Source: Limnephilus marmoratus (taxonomy: Eukaryota; Arthropoda; Insecta; Trichoptera; Limnephilidae). From it: a stretch of 64,000 nt of DNA. Every line of letters starts with the position of its first letter. Within the stretch, counting starts at the first letter, position 1. Where the stretch lies: the NCBI GenBank assembly GCA_917880885.1, contig OU862933.1, positions 12,429,679-12,493,678 on the forward strand, read 5' to 3'. Below the pieces are notes generated by a model. That model was not told the DNA's origin and made no database searches. It worked only from the letters and a program-made list of their open reading frames with translations. The position numbers and the translations under genes are program-made. Positions 45,109 through 55,275 of this stretch are shown here, piece after piece.

Positions 45109-46260
45109 TGACGATTGCGTAAAAATATTTATAAATTGGCTATGTTGATTTCAAATACTAACCTAAATATTCAATTTTTTGACACTAAATGGCGGATAAT
45201 TAATTTGAGATCTTTATTCACAACTTGTTTTGTTAACAATTTTCGTTTCTCCGATCCCGAACCAATGTATCCCGAACCATTGACCCGAAAGGATTCAACT
45301 CATTTGCATTTTGCATGCGACTTCTTTCAATTCTAAGAGCTTCGTTAATTCAACTCCATTCATTAATAAGCCAGTAGTTTTGCATAACGAACGACAATAT
45401 TAAAAAAATAAGTGTTTGTTAACAGTTAACCGAAGTTTATCTGATTCTATGGATAAATTCTAAGAAATTCTAAGCCCGCGCTTAAATTTTGTCAATCGTC
45501 GCGTCGCGTTGGTCGGAATATTTCTTATTAATAATTGTTGACCATGCTCGCAAATAACGCCAACTGACCATAGATGACGAATATGGTATAGTCAATAGTC
45601 AATATCATATTGACTTGTTTTATCGATCGACCGTGCGACCAAGGTCTACCTCTTGGTGATTTTCTGCAACATTTGATTACTGACTTTCTTATATCTTTGT
45701 TTTTAAATGTAGGTATCTCTATTCGTATCTACCTATTCGTTTTTTTTTGTTTATTTATTTCACTTGCTTTACATTTTTTTAGATCAGGAACGTAAATAAT
45801 GGCTGGCCTCGTGTTTTATTAACACAAAATTAATTTTGTCCAGTCTTGTGTTTATAAGACATGCCGATCTCCTAATCACTTGACCCCTGCCCCGGGAGTG
45901 TGACGTTCTGAGTTCTAACGCTGCTGATATCGATTGACAGCACAAACACGCAGCTGTTGACCTGTATCACCTATTAGTAGGGCAAAAATCCGTCGTGACA
46001 TCATCAGACTAAAGTGCCCACAACTTTTAGTCAAATTACTTTATTCAACTTTGCAACAGTTTTTTGCTATTTTCAAGAGACATCTAATTTCGATTTCATC
46101 TGCTAATTATTAACTTTTATTATTTTTGTTCTTTTCATAAAACCTTCTCTCAGCCAAAACTTTACCAGTAATTTATATCCTTATTTTATTTTATTTTTTG
46201 TTCTATTTGCAGTAGGTAATATACACATACAATTGTTTGTTTATACCTACTAACTAGCTT
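45109..46260. other. Intergenic stretch, nothing recognised
   Basis: Short open frames on the plus strand (45115-45336, 45610-45795) have no recognised domain and look like chance. No RNA gene seen. Confidence 0.45.
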
Positions 46261-46264
46261 TATA

Positions 46265-46683
46265 CATCGCACTTTATTTTATTGGAGGTCTTATAGCAGG
46301 GAAAACAATATTAAACTCGTTATTGAAGGCACAGAAATCTACTTTACGTGTTATAATGAAGAAAGCTTTCAGATATTAGAGTGACTCTCTCTCTTCAGGG
46401 AATTTAATGTACTAGATGTTCGACAGTGTTTCATTAAAAAGATAATAATTTATGCTCATAAAAATAAATATAAAATGAAAAAAGTCGAACACAAACATCA
46501 AACCAGAAGTAAGGGCAGAAATGACTTTTCTATTCCAACAAGCAACACAGCAGCTTATCAAATGATATTACCTGGGACCGAAATTATATAACAAAATCCC
46601 TTCACAACTAAAACTGTGTGAAGTGTCATCCTTCGGTAAAAAAATAACAAAATGGTTACAAGATTTAGGCAGGACAGAGTCAG
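46265..46683 (+). pseudogene. Decayed LINE RT C-terminal region
   Basis: Frames give KAQKSTLRVIMKKAF, FREFNVLDVRQCFIKKI and KHQTRSKGRNDFSIPTSNT, a pattern common at the C-terminus of Jockey/CR1-like ORF2. It is interrupted by PLE-B (target duplication at 46684-46694) and may continue past 47896. Confidence 0.5.
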
Positions 46684-46754
46684 AAATATTATTATTTATT
46701 AAAAGAAAATAACTTAGTTTACATCACTTTATTTTTTTTTTTAATATTATATTT

Positions 46755-46810
46755 TATACTATCAACATATTTCGTGAACCATGTTCACTTCTTCAGGAAT
46801 AAAAGTATAC
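46755..46810 (-). ncRNA. Hammerhead-ribozyme-like motif, PLE-B left end
   Basis: The minus strand reads CTGAAGA, one A, stem II GTGAAC-ATG-GTTCAC, GAAA, then TATGTT. The CATG palindrome of the other copies is TATG here. Stem I can form TATAC/GTATA with an internal loop. It has one change compared with the right-end copy. Confidence 0.5.
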
Positions 46811-46950
46811 TAAAGTTAAAAAATTAATTATAGATTACATATGGAGAGAAAAAATTGAAGGAGGGGGAAGGGTTGACAATAATGGGAGTTTCTGAGAATT
46901 GGGGATTACCAAACTATTAGAAGTAAAAGGCCGGTTAAGTGGGAAGATAT

Positions 46951-47304
46951 TTAAAACAGGGTCAACAAAAATTTTTGCTTATTAATTATGTCAGCTTTGG
47001 AATTTACATTTTTTCTTATTTCTAAAATTTCTAAATTATTGATTTGCGATGTTTTATATCCTGTATGTAATATTTGAAGACCTGAATTTATGTCAAAGCT
47101 ATGATCATATTTTAATAAATGGTCTGCGAACTCAGAATCGCTATTGCCATTTAGTGCTCTGAGGTGCTCTTTAACCCTAATCTCAAAGTTTCTATAAGTT
47201 CTACCTATATAAAACGAACTACAATCATTACAATTGAGTTTGTAAACCCCTGATTTTTTTGTTTTAACTTCGCTATCTTTATTGTTGAGTATATATTTCT
47301 TCAA
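46951..47304 (-). pseudogene. PLE GIY-YIG endonuclease domain
   Basis: A frame of 117 codons shows the GIY-YIG core. GVYKLNCNDC takes the place of the GIY strand, SSFYIGRTYRNFEIRVKEHL contains the YIG and the following catalytic-type Arg, and EFADHLLKYDHSFD follows. The GIY-YIG nuclease at the C-terminus of a reverse transcriptase is the hallmark of Penelope elements. It makes the nick that primes cDNA synthesis. Upstream the frame is broken before it can join the RT piece at 47456-47680, so this copy is dead although the domain itself is well kept. Confidence 0.85.
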
Positions 47305-47455
47305 TTTGTTATTTGTGTAAAACGCTGGTTGAATAGTACCAGGTATATTTCTACTAATAATTTTTGATGTATCGTTGTCGACAAATAAAATTCTACGCCA
47401 ATGTTTATTGTTATCTTTAGAAATAGGGTAAATATATAATTTGAAAAAATTCTGT

Positions 47456-47680
47456 TTAATTTTTTTTATTTAGTATTTCATCTATCAAGTTAATAGAATA
47501 GCCATTATTAATTGCTATTTGCTTTATGAGATTTAATTCAAAATTATAGTTAAGAGCTGACAAAGGAATTGTAATTAGTCTATTAATCATAGAGTGGAAA
47601 GACGCTAGTTTTTGAGAAAAGGGATGATTTGAAGAATTATGTATAACAATATCCTTCTCCTTCAATTTTTTTCTCTCCAT
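47456..47680 (-). pseudogene. PLE reverse transcriptase, C-terminal piece
   Basis: The frame contains IVIHNSSNHPFSQKLASFHS and MINRLITIPLSALNYNFEL then LIKQIAINNGY. This HPFSQKLA...F..MI.RL..IPL motif lies between palm and GIY-YIG in PLE proteins. The palm with the catalytic Asp pair is not present: the inverted end segment takes its place at about 47656. The frame does not connect to the GIY-YIG frame downstream. Confidence 0.75.
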
Positions 47681-47710
47681 ATGTAATCTATAATTAATTT
47701 TTTAACTTTA

Positions 47711-47767
47711 GTATACTTTTATTCCTGAAGAAGTGAACATGGTTCACGAAACATGTTGATAGTATAA
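47711..47767 (+). ncRNA. Hammerhead-ribozyme-like motif, PLE-B right end
   Basis: CTGAAGA (47725-47731), one A, a perfect stem GTGAAC-ATG-GTTCAC, GAAA, CATG and GTT (predicted cleavage site), then GATAGTATA. Stem I pairs TATAC with GTATA and TC with GA around an internal loop. The extra A before stem II is also seen in PLE-A, so it may be a family trait. Activity is untested. Confidence 0.5.
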
Positions 47768-47835
47768 AATATAATATAAAAAAATATAAAAATAAAGTGA
47801 TGTAAACTAAGTTATTTTCTTTTAATAAATAAATA

Positions 47836-47885
47836 ATGACATCACAAAGTAACAATCTTTTAGAAGAAGTTTTCTTCGAAAAATT
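47836..47885 (+). pseudogene. PLE-B ORF start, truncated
   Basis: ATG at 47836 begins MTSQSNNLLEEVFFEKLN, parallel to the starts at 8261 and 63573. It runs into the target duplication at 47886. The longer open frame that continues to 48018 is therefore not element coding. Confidence 0.5.
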
Positions 47886-47896
47886 AAATATTATTA

Positions 47897-49495
47897 AAAA
47901 ATGTTATTTGATAATTATGTATTACGAGCACCTTGTATATTTCTTTTGTTTCCAAAATTTTTCTTTTCTTTTATTTTTCTTTTACCTACTGTTTTTCGAA
48001 TACATTTTTTCTTGTTAATTAATTGATTCTAGAACCTATTGCTCCACTGTATAATTATGTAAGTGCAAATTGTGAAGCTTAACTTTACTTAATACTTTAT
48101 GAATGATAATGTACCTACCAACCTAATATGAATATGTCAATTTGACTGTCCTAGAACGGGACCTTCCTAGTTGGACAGTCAAAGCTTCCTTGTACTCAGT
48201 GTATTTTATAACTTATAACAAATAAATTATAGATTTAATGAAACACGGTAATTAGACTTGAACCGAAGAATTTATTCTCGCAAAGTAATACATGTAGGTA
48301 CACTGAGCTACACATAACAGATCCTAGATGGCGTTAGGTTTAACATTATTTTGTTATAATCTAACAAGATTATACGTATACATATATTTTAAGCTAAATT
48401 GTATTACTTTTTTATAAGTACAACTCGTACTATTTAATTTCTTTTAATATCTCTTATGATGTTTGCGAGTGATTGCATTCTTATTTATTCTGTTTTATTG
48501 GTTTTGTAACACACATAATTAATATTGTGAGTATACATTTCCTTTTATTCATGTAAAAGACCACTAGGGCGTTAATAAATATAAATAAATGAACTCCACA
48601 TTACCTGAAAATTAAACCTAAATACATTTTAATACCAAGATATTACGTACCTACTTATGAATTATAATATTTACGTATATGTTTCAGTTTCGCTTTTACA
48701 TAATTTGCGGTTGTAAAAATATATATGTTTAGCATCGTTCATATTCGAAACAAAATTATCAAGCAAATATTTGTCAAATGTTGCACCCGCGCCATTGCTA
48801 TGTCATCTTTGGGGCTGTTATATTGTGGAGGGTCGTTTGATCAAAGAATAGAGGGAACCTGGGTCTTGAAGATACCCTTCTTGCAAGAGGAGAGAAACAA
48901 GAGCCCGGAAAATCATGCAAAATCGTTGTTCACAACGACGAGTTGTAGAATCGCCACGTTCTCATGTGACAATTAATGTGAACCTTGTACAAGTTATATG
49001 TTAACTTATATTACCTGTCATTATTAGTATTACAGTGCCTACCTCACTACATAAATTGATTAACAACAATTATTGTTGTTAATCAATCACGACATTTCAA
49101 TACCTTTGTTAATAAATATTATTGTAGATCAATTTAATGTCACTATAACTTTTGTGTAAAGGTAGTGAAATACATAACGTATGATGTCTCATGTGCTAAA
49201 TAGTCACGCCCTTATTTATAACACCTCACACACCCTTGAGGTTTCATAAATATCACCACTCCTCGGTGTCAGACACGAAAAAGAGAGTTTCCTAGAAACG
49301 AATCACATTTGTATGATTAGATTCTCTGAAAATCTACTTCAACATTTATCCGATGAATGATGAGGCGATTATTAAATTGACTTAGTTTTTAAAATATAGG
49401 TACTTATTACTTTATTCATAAATAATTTTTCATTGAAGTATGGTTAATATGTCTAAACGAAATATGAAACGGAAAAAGACACACAAAATAAAATA
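47897..49495. other. Intergenic stretch; one short hairpin repeat
   Basis: 48134-48200 is the partner of the hairpin repeat at 38376-38450. A plus-strand frame at 48725-48976 (83 codons) has no recognised domain. A further inverted AACAACAATTATTGTTGTT lies at 49063-49081. Nothing else recognised. Confidence 0.45.
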
Positions 49496-49499
49496 GGCA

Positions 49500-49572
49500 A
49501 GGGTTGCGACTGGGGATCGAACCGAGGACCGATATCTTTCCGGAACAACACTCTACCACTGAGCTACTTGAT
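49500..49572 (-). mobile_element. tRNA-like SINE head or tRNA pseudogene
   Basis: The minus strand reads AAGTAGCTCAGTGGTAGAG (good A box) and CGGTTCGATCCCCAG (good B box) with the right spacing. The acceptor halves do not pair well (ACATCAA against GTCGCAACCC), so a functional tRNA is unlikely. A plus-strand open frame over it (49504-49704) is a shadow. Confidence 0.45.
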
Positions 49573-49836
49573 GTTACTAATTTTCATGTTTTTTATCCTC
49601 TGTTTTCATGTTCCAGGTTGCCACCGTTATTTTTTATTTTCCGTCTTTTTCTGTTTTGTGTTTTCTTTAAATTTATATTATCTTCTTCTTTGATGATTAA
49701 TTAACATAAAGTTATTACAATTACCTGAAAATTATGTTCCAACAATTATACAACTAAAATAATGCTTATAAAGTTTCATTTGTAAAACAATCTTCGAATT
49801 ATCCGGTTTGTAATTTTATTTCAATAATGTATTTTC

Positions 49837-51020
49837 AATTTGAGAGGCGGGTATTGGTACCGCCGCCCAAGGAACCATTTATTGGATAACCAAACTCCTG
49901 CCATAGGTCACCCCAAGTTGTTCGCTACGTTTGGTAACTTGGAAGGTGTGCCCGGGTTCATGGGGTGAAGTTGGCCTTTGGGTCTTGGCGGTTGATGCAT
50001 TTGCCCAGGCAAATTACGTGGCAGTTCGGATTGGGAGAGACCGGTTGAGGGAGACCTTTCCAGCCGGACTCTCTCGACCCATCGCGTCGCACCGCAGTGG
50101 GGGTCATGCGTTTGTCATTCCTGAACACATTGTTATTCCTACCTTCTTCCTTCCTAAAACTTCCTTTCCCTAAAGCTTCCCCAATGATGACATTAACCCT
50201 TAGGCCACGTCCGCATAGGCAGGCGGCTTGCTTAGCGCCTAGAGCCTAGCGAGTCACCTAGCGAGTAGCTTAGTAAAACGAACGTTCTCGAATTTTAGCG
50301 ACCGGCCGCACTGCGCGCTTGGCGCCTAGATAGGTAGTAGATAGTCGCTTGGCGTGTATCCAGGTAAACCAACGTGTTGGTTTTTTGCCACTAGGCGCGA
50401 GGCATTTTAGAAGAAAAAATTGGATGAAATATTATTAGACAGTTGTCAGAAACTATGGGAAGATGTAGCAATCTAAGTAGAAAAAGATGGTTAGTACTAA
50501 AAAGTGATTTATTTATGATGAGATTTTTTTTACATTGAGAAGTTAATTGTGGTTATGAATTTTCGTGATTTGTTTTTGGGATGTTATGCCATGTTGCAGC
50601 TCATCTGCCATGATGATAGTGGTGATGGACACTCTAACGCTGTCCGAAACTTTGGCTAAAAGAGGTAGCGTAACACGGCATAACACCCCAAAAACAAATA
50701 TCGAAAATACTTTTGGCCGTGAAAATCTAAAGACGTAGGTACATGGTTATGAATATTTTAAAAATGAATTTTCTGTAAGTAGCAGTTTTAGAACTAATTT
50801 TGAAAGTGACATCTCGTCAACGTGCCGACAAGCAAATGACCAAGGCACCTAGCGACCCACCACGCAAACCACCTTCAGTGCGGCCACCATGTATCCTAGC
50901 AAGTAGCCAGAGTGCAAGCCACTAGGCTCTAGGCGCTAAGCCAGCCACCTGCCTGTGCGTTCGTAGCCTAAGGGAATTTTTTTCCTCAGGGCTTCCTGTG
51001 TGGAGCTAATTTAAAAAAAA
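49837..51020 (+). mobile_element. GAGGCGGG retroposon family, copy 7, with nested MITE
   Basis: The 5' portion is 49837-50199 (AATTTGAGAGGCGGGTATTG; TTGTTCGCTACGTTTGGTAA; long-subfamily middle). The 3' portion, 50972-51020, resumes inside the terminal hairpin (GGGAATTTTTTTCCTCAGGG) and ends GTGTGGAGCTAATTTAAAAA. A 772-bp MITE separates them. Confidence 0.7.
50200..50971. mobile_element. MITE with long TTAGGC terminal repeats, 772 bp
   Basis: The left end TTAGGCCACGTCCGCATAGG and right end, complemented, TTAGGCTACGAACGCACAGG match over roughly 60 bp, including CTTAGCGCCTAGAGCCTAG. An inner inverted pair (TTTGTTTTTGGGATGTTATG at 50571 and its complement near 50676) suggests a second palindrome inside. 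It is inserted in the 3' hairpin of GAGGCGGG copy 7. Superfamily not determined. Confidence 0.7.
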
Positions 51021-51296
51021 TCAGGTTCTTGTAACTCGCTGCCAAGACGCATCGTAATTGCCATAATTATTGATACTATTATACAGATTGATATAGTGTA
51101 CATAATATATGTTCAATTCTTCGATGCAGCAGGTAATCCTTTGTATGGCGCGTGATAATAATATTTTTAACGAGACATTGAGAACTTGACAGTCCGCATT
51201 CTATTCTTATAAATAATACAAAAGATACCAGAGAGCGTATTTAAAAAGGTAGTTTATTTAATTACTACTAAATAAACAAAAAAATTAACAAAACAA
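51021..51296. other. Short AT-rich spacer
   Basis: No feature recognised between copy 7 and the ACGACTTC element. Confidence 0.5.
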
Positions 51297-52042
51297 AAAA
51301 ACGACTTCAAAAAATGCACTAAAAAGTAAAAAAATAATTTCGTATTCTTCTACAACTTAATAATCAGCTTACCTTTTCTACTCATCAATATGTATGTACG
51401 ATTGTTATTTTTGAAGTCGGTGCCGGGCCGCGGGTACCTTGGTTGACACCGACTCCAAAAATAACAATCGTACCTACATATTAATGAGTAGAAAAGGTAA
51501 GTTGATTATGAAGTTGTAGAAGAATACGAAATTATTTTTTTTTTACTTTTTAGTGCATTTTTTAAGTCGTTTTTTTGTTTTGTTAAAATTTTTGTTTATT
51601 TTTTGATTTTTAGTGAATCTGAAGTACAATAACTAATTCGATCAAGATCCGGCCGAGTATCGTAAATTTGTTCTTCAGAATTGGAGAGTTCCGTTACTTT
51701 GTCATGGATCCCATAATCAGAACCTAACCAAACTCTCATCAAACTACCCTTGAAGTACATCCTTTCCAATAAAAAAAGAATCATCGAAATCGGTTGGCGT
51801 GATATTGAGTTATTCGTCCATTTGTAGCGCACATACTTGATGCAAATTTAAGACTTATATGATTTTCTCATGGATGCCATTGTCAGAACTGGACCAAAAA
51901 TGGGACCACACGGGAAGCACCAGCTTTCAAATAAAAAAAGAATCATCAATATCGGTTCACCCAGTCGAAAGTTCTGAGGTAATAAACATTAAAAAAAAAA
52001 TTCAGTCGAATTGAGAACCTCCTCCTTTTCGAAGTCGTTTAA
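51297..52042. mobile_element. ACGACTTC foldback/MITE family, copy 2 (full length)
   Basis: Ends AAACGACTTCAAAAAATGCA and, complemented, AAACGACTTCGAAAAGGAGG give short terminal repeats. A second, longer inverted pair lies in the left part: 51302-51415 against 51449-51575, around CGGTGCCGGGCCGCGGGTAC. The right two thirds match 18000-18652. Elements ending in this GAAGTCG motif look like a common dispersed family. No transposase present. Confidence 0.65.
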
Positions 52043-52311
52043 AAACACACACTATCGCAAACATTAGGTAGGTACACACAGCCAGAAGTAGGCGGTGGAA
52101 TTCCGAGAAGTATTTTTTGCCGATGGTTTATTATTTCACAAATTACCCGGACATGACCGCCAAATGCCAAAAGATAACCGTAGAGATTGCAAAAAAATGT
52201 TTGAATGTGATTTATTCATTTCATAGAACAAGTTCATACGGCATACTTTTCGTGCTCGTACGTTACCACTTTAGCAGTCAGGTTTTTTAGCTGAGACACT
52301 AAGATCTTAGT

Positions 52312-52588
52312 CAAGGGCGTAGCTGCAGCATTCACATGGGAGGTTCGACCTTAACGGCGGGTTTGATCCTAAGGGGATAGGGCAAAGGAGAACGCGGGGG
52401 GAGGTTGAAAAATTTATTAGAAAATTTATGGAACCTTTACGTGGAACAACTTATTATTAAACATCATAATGATACAAAATAAATTGCTGTATTTCCAGGA
52501 ATCTAATCCACGATTAATTACTATTATTTGTATTTTCTTACGAATTACTGTGGCCGATGGGGCCCCTTCCCCCTTATGTACGCCCTTG
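52312..52588. mobile_element. hAT-type MITE with CAAGGGCG ends, 277 bp
   Basis: Left CAAGGGCGTAGCTGCAGCAT and right TATGTACGCCCTTG are inverted over CAAGGGCGTA. The flanks ATCTTAGT and ATCTCATG are a degraded 8-bp duplication at best. Same end type as the MITE at 34867-35157; interiors unrelated apart from a G/C-rich middle. Confidence 0.6.
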
Positions 52589-53600
52589 ATCTCATGAAAC
52601 AACAGAAAAAATATCATTTTCAACAGTTCAATGGTTAGCCAGTCTTGGGAAGGTCAGGATTAATCTCAACTTTTGACTTTGTTTTACACACTATAAAATT
52701 ATGTCTGTTATGTAAAACTTCTATAGATAATTATCTATAATATATTATTTTAAAAAAATTTAAAAGAAAGACAAACATTCCCGGGTTACGAATAACCCAA
52801 CAATGTTTGAAAATCTCCTAATACCACCACAGGAAGTCGAAAATGTTGCTTGTGTTGTGATGGAGGACTTAGCCAGTCGAGGAATCAAACACGCGACCCC
52901 TGACCAGTCAACGTAATACATTATATTATATTATTATAATATATTATATAGGTACGTGATGTTAATTATTCTTACCATAACCAGTTAATATTATATAATT
53001 TTTTATTATATGGTTGCATAAATGAAGGAGTGATCTTGATCACTACAGTCCACGAGGTAGGTATATCGAGACCTGTAAGTAATTTTGAGAAAACGTTGAT
53101 TATTTTGTTTATCACTGCGATTTAACATAACCTGGTCTTTGTATGAAGAGTCGTCTTAAGGAATTGAAGGATATACTCGTAGTATATTATTGTTATATTA
53201 CTCCCTATATTTATTGTTTGTGGCTATAAAGCAATCACCTTTTGTTCCATTCTAAGTTTGGTCTCACGACTTTTTCAGCCTCTTCGAGTTGATGCCTAAA
53301 CTCAGCCCGCATTCATTAGACTAAATTCTCTGTGGATTTTAACATACTACTTAATTTAAGATAAGTTTATAAGCCCATGGGATATTAATTTATTTTTTAT
53401 ACATAATCCGGAAGATGAGATAACTTTACTATTCTGATTGATTACGATAATTTTTATTGGGGAACGTTATATGTGTTTACGCATATTGCAATTATAATTT
53501 ATTTTTGAGGAAACCGGGTGGCACGCCGCGCCGGGGCGCGGGGTTATGAGCATACAAACGAATCCCCAATTTCTTCTCTAAATTTCGACACTACTGCAAA
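52589..53600. other. Intergenic stretch, nothing recognised
   Basis: AT-rich. A weak tRNA T-arm-like word on the minus strand (GTGTTTGATTCCTCGAC, near 52885) is not supported by a cloverleaf. A short GC-rich patch lies at 53515-53545. Confidence 0.45.
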
Positions 53601-53916
53601 TCTCTACATATATTTATTATAAATTAAATCCTCCGCCGTGTTTGTCTGTCTGTACGCGATAAACTCAAAAACTAGTGAACGGATTTTCCTACGGTTTTCA
53701 CCAATAGATAGTGATTCACGAGTCACGAGGAAGATTTAAGTACTTATATAATTTGTCAAGGTTTTGTGTGAATTGGTTGAAATATATAATATATTATTGT
53801 GGTGGAGTAGCGGGCTGGTAAGCGGGCGGTGTGGATTTGAATTGTATGCAAATCTACAGTTTTATGCCGAGGTTGGAAGATCACTGTCTACATTTGATTA
53901 CGAAAACTTCAGCTAG
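53601..53916 (+). mobile_element. Non-autonomous Helitron with both ends (316 bp)
   Basis: Starts TCTCTACATATATTTATTAT after a host A and ends CTTCAGCTAG before a host T, the A|TC...CTAG|T arrangement. Inside are AACGGATTTTCCTACGGTTT, CACCAATAGATAGTGATTCA and GCGGTGTGGATTTG, linking it to the other Helitrons here. It shares its 5' end with the copy at 62698-63531. Confidence 0.75.
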
Positions 53917-54338
53917 TATGTTTTAATATAATGTAGAGATCGACCACCAGCATTTCTGTACGTTTTGATTTTTTGAAAAGTTACTTCTTAGACGTTAACA
54001 GACGTTCAGTATACAAACTAGACAAGTATTTTAAAAAAACGTACGGACAAATAATATTTTATTCTTACACAATCCTAAAAATAGATCCAGTTTTGGAGGA
54101 GTAAAATGGGGAGTACAAAACCACGATTTTAATTATTTTATTTATGTATTATCAGCCCGAGGTGCAGTTGCCCCCTTCACTCAGTATTCTGGGGAGTAAG
54201 AGCGACAGTGACGGTAACAATTCGGTAAAATACCCATTGTTCAAATTTCTTGGCGGCCGGGTTGCCTCTTAATGCGCTCCCAAAAAGGATAAAAAATACA
54301 CTTTTAATAAAATTAAAATAGATTGTAAGAACCCCAAC

Positions 54339-54748
54339 TTTTTTTTTCATCAGTTCCACACGGTAGGCCCGGGGAAACATAATTCTCCTCAGGGTCTTTC
54401 TTATCTTTGGGGGTGCTGTGAGAAAGGTCTTTTTAGGAATGGAAGGAGAGGTAGTTCTGGGAAGGAAAAGGGTATGAAGGGGTGGATAGGAATCTAGGGG
54501 TCAGTTTGTTAAGGAGTTACGAGAGACTTCTGTGGAGAGGTCAAAAAGTCTCCAACAACTCTCCCAATGTGGCCTACCACGCAGTTGGTGGGAAGACGCA
54601 TTCGCCGCCAAGACCGGGATAAACCTCACCCCTATGAACCCGGGCATCTCTGATAGTTCACCAAACGTAGCGAACCTGGGTGACCTATGGCAGAGATGTT
54701 TGTTATCCAATAAATGGTTCCTGGGTACCCGTACCCGCCTCCCAAAAT
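54339..54748 (-). mobile_element. GAGGCGGG retroposon family, copy 8
   Basis: Minus strand: start TTTTGGGAGGCGGGTACGGG (54748), TTCGCTACGTTTGGTGAAC, 3' hairpin GACCCTGAGGAGAATT/GTTTCCCCGGGCC, tail as a T run at 54339-54347. The long-subfamily middle is shortened. Confidence 0.7.
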
Positions 54749-55275
54749 GGAAAGTAGGTATGTAATAATGGTATAAGAAATAATTTCATAACGCCAGAGC
54801 GCATATAGAAAGTATCGCGGGCATGCGTACCTAAATCAAATCACCAAAGGTTTATCGCAATCGGATGAATGGTTTATGAACGCTTAGTTCAAACAAAGAA
54901 ACATTCAAAATCTATTAATCTTATAATATTTAGTTTTTACCACTTTTATTGTTTATAAAACCGATATTTTTTTTTTTTTTTTTTTTTTTATTTTTTTTTT
55001 TATTTATTTATTTATTGCAACATTTATTATAATTACAATTTTACAACAAATATATAATCTTTTTTTTACAGGTATTTTTTTTTACTACCCTTCCATTTAA
55101 AGCATTTGCTTGTGTATGGAAGGGGAGTGTACATAAATGCTATTAGTTATATAAGTTAGTACTTAAATAATTAATTGTACATAAATATATGTGAGCTGCA
55201 GTATTTGTTTGATAATGGTGTGAATTTTTTTAAAAAAAGAAAGAATGTAATGGAAAACTAAGGATATTTGTAAGA

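Larger units (their letters stand above)
46695..47885. mobile_element. Penelope-like element (PLE-B) with inverted ends
   Basis: The 11-bp AAATATTATTA occurs at 46684-46694 and 47886-47896, bracketing the element. Inverted end segments of about 170 bp (46695-46866 and 47656-47828) each carry a hammerhead-like motif. The minus strand between them encodes an RT C-terminal piece and a GIY-YIG domain. After the right end a plus-strand frame begins at 47836. The layout is the same as PLE-A but with a longer interior. Confidence 0.85.

Noticed and set aside
47836..48018. 60-codon plus-strand protein
   Set aside because: Only its first ~17 codons are PLE sequence; the rest lies beyond the target duplication.
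48725..48976. Possible small host gene (83 codons)
   Set aside because: No domain, no splice or promoter context and no relative in the window; not distinguishable from chance.
52880..52925. tRNA T-arm on the minus strand
   Set aside because: Only a B-box-like word; no A box at the right distance and no cloverleaf.
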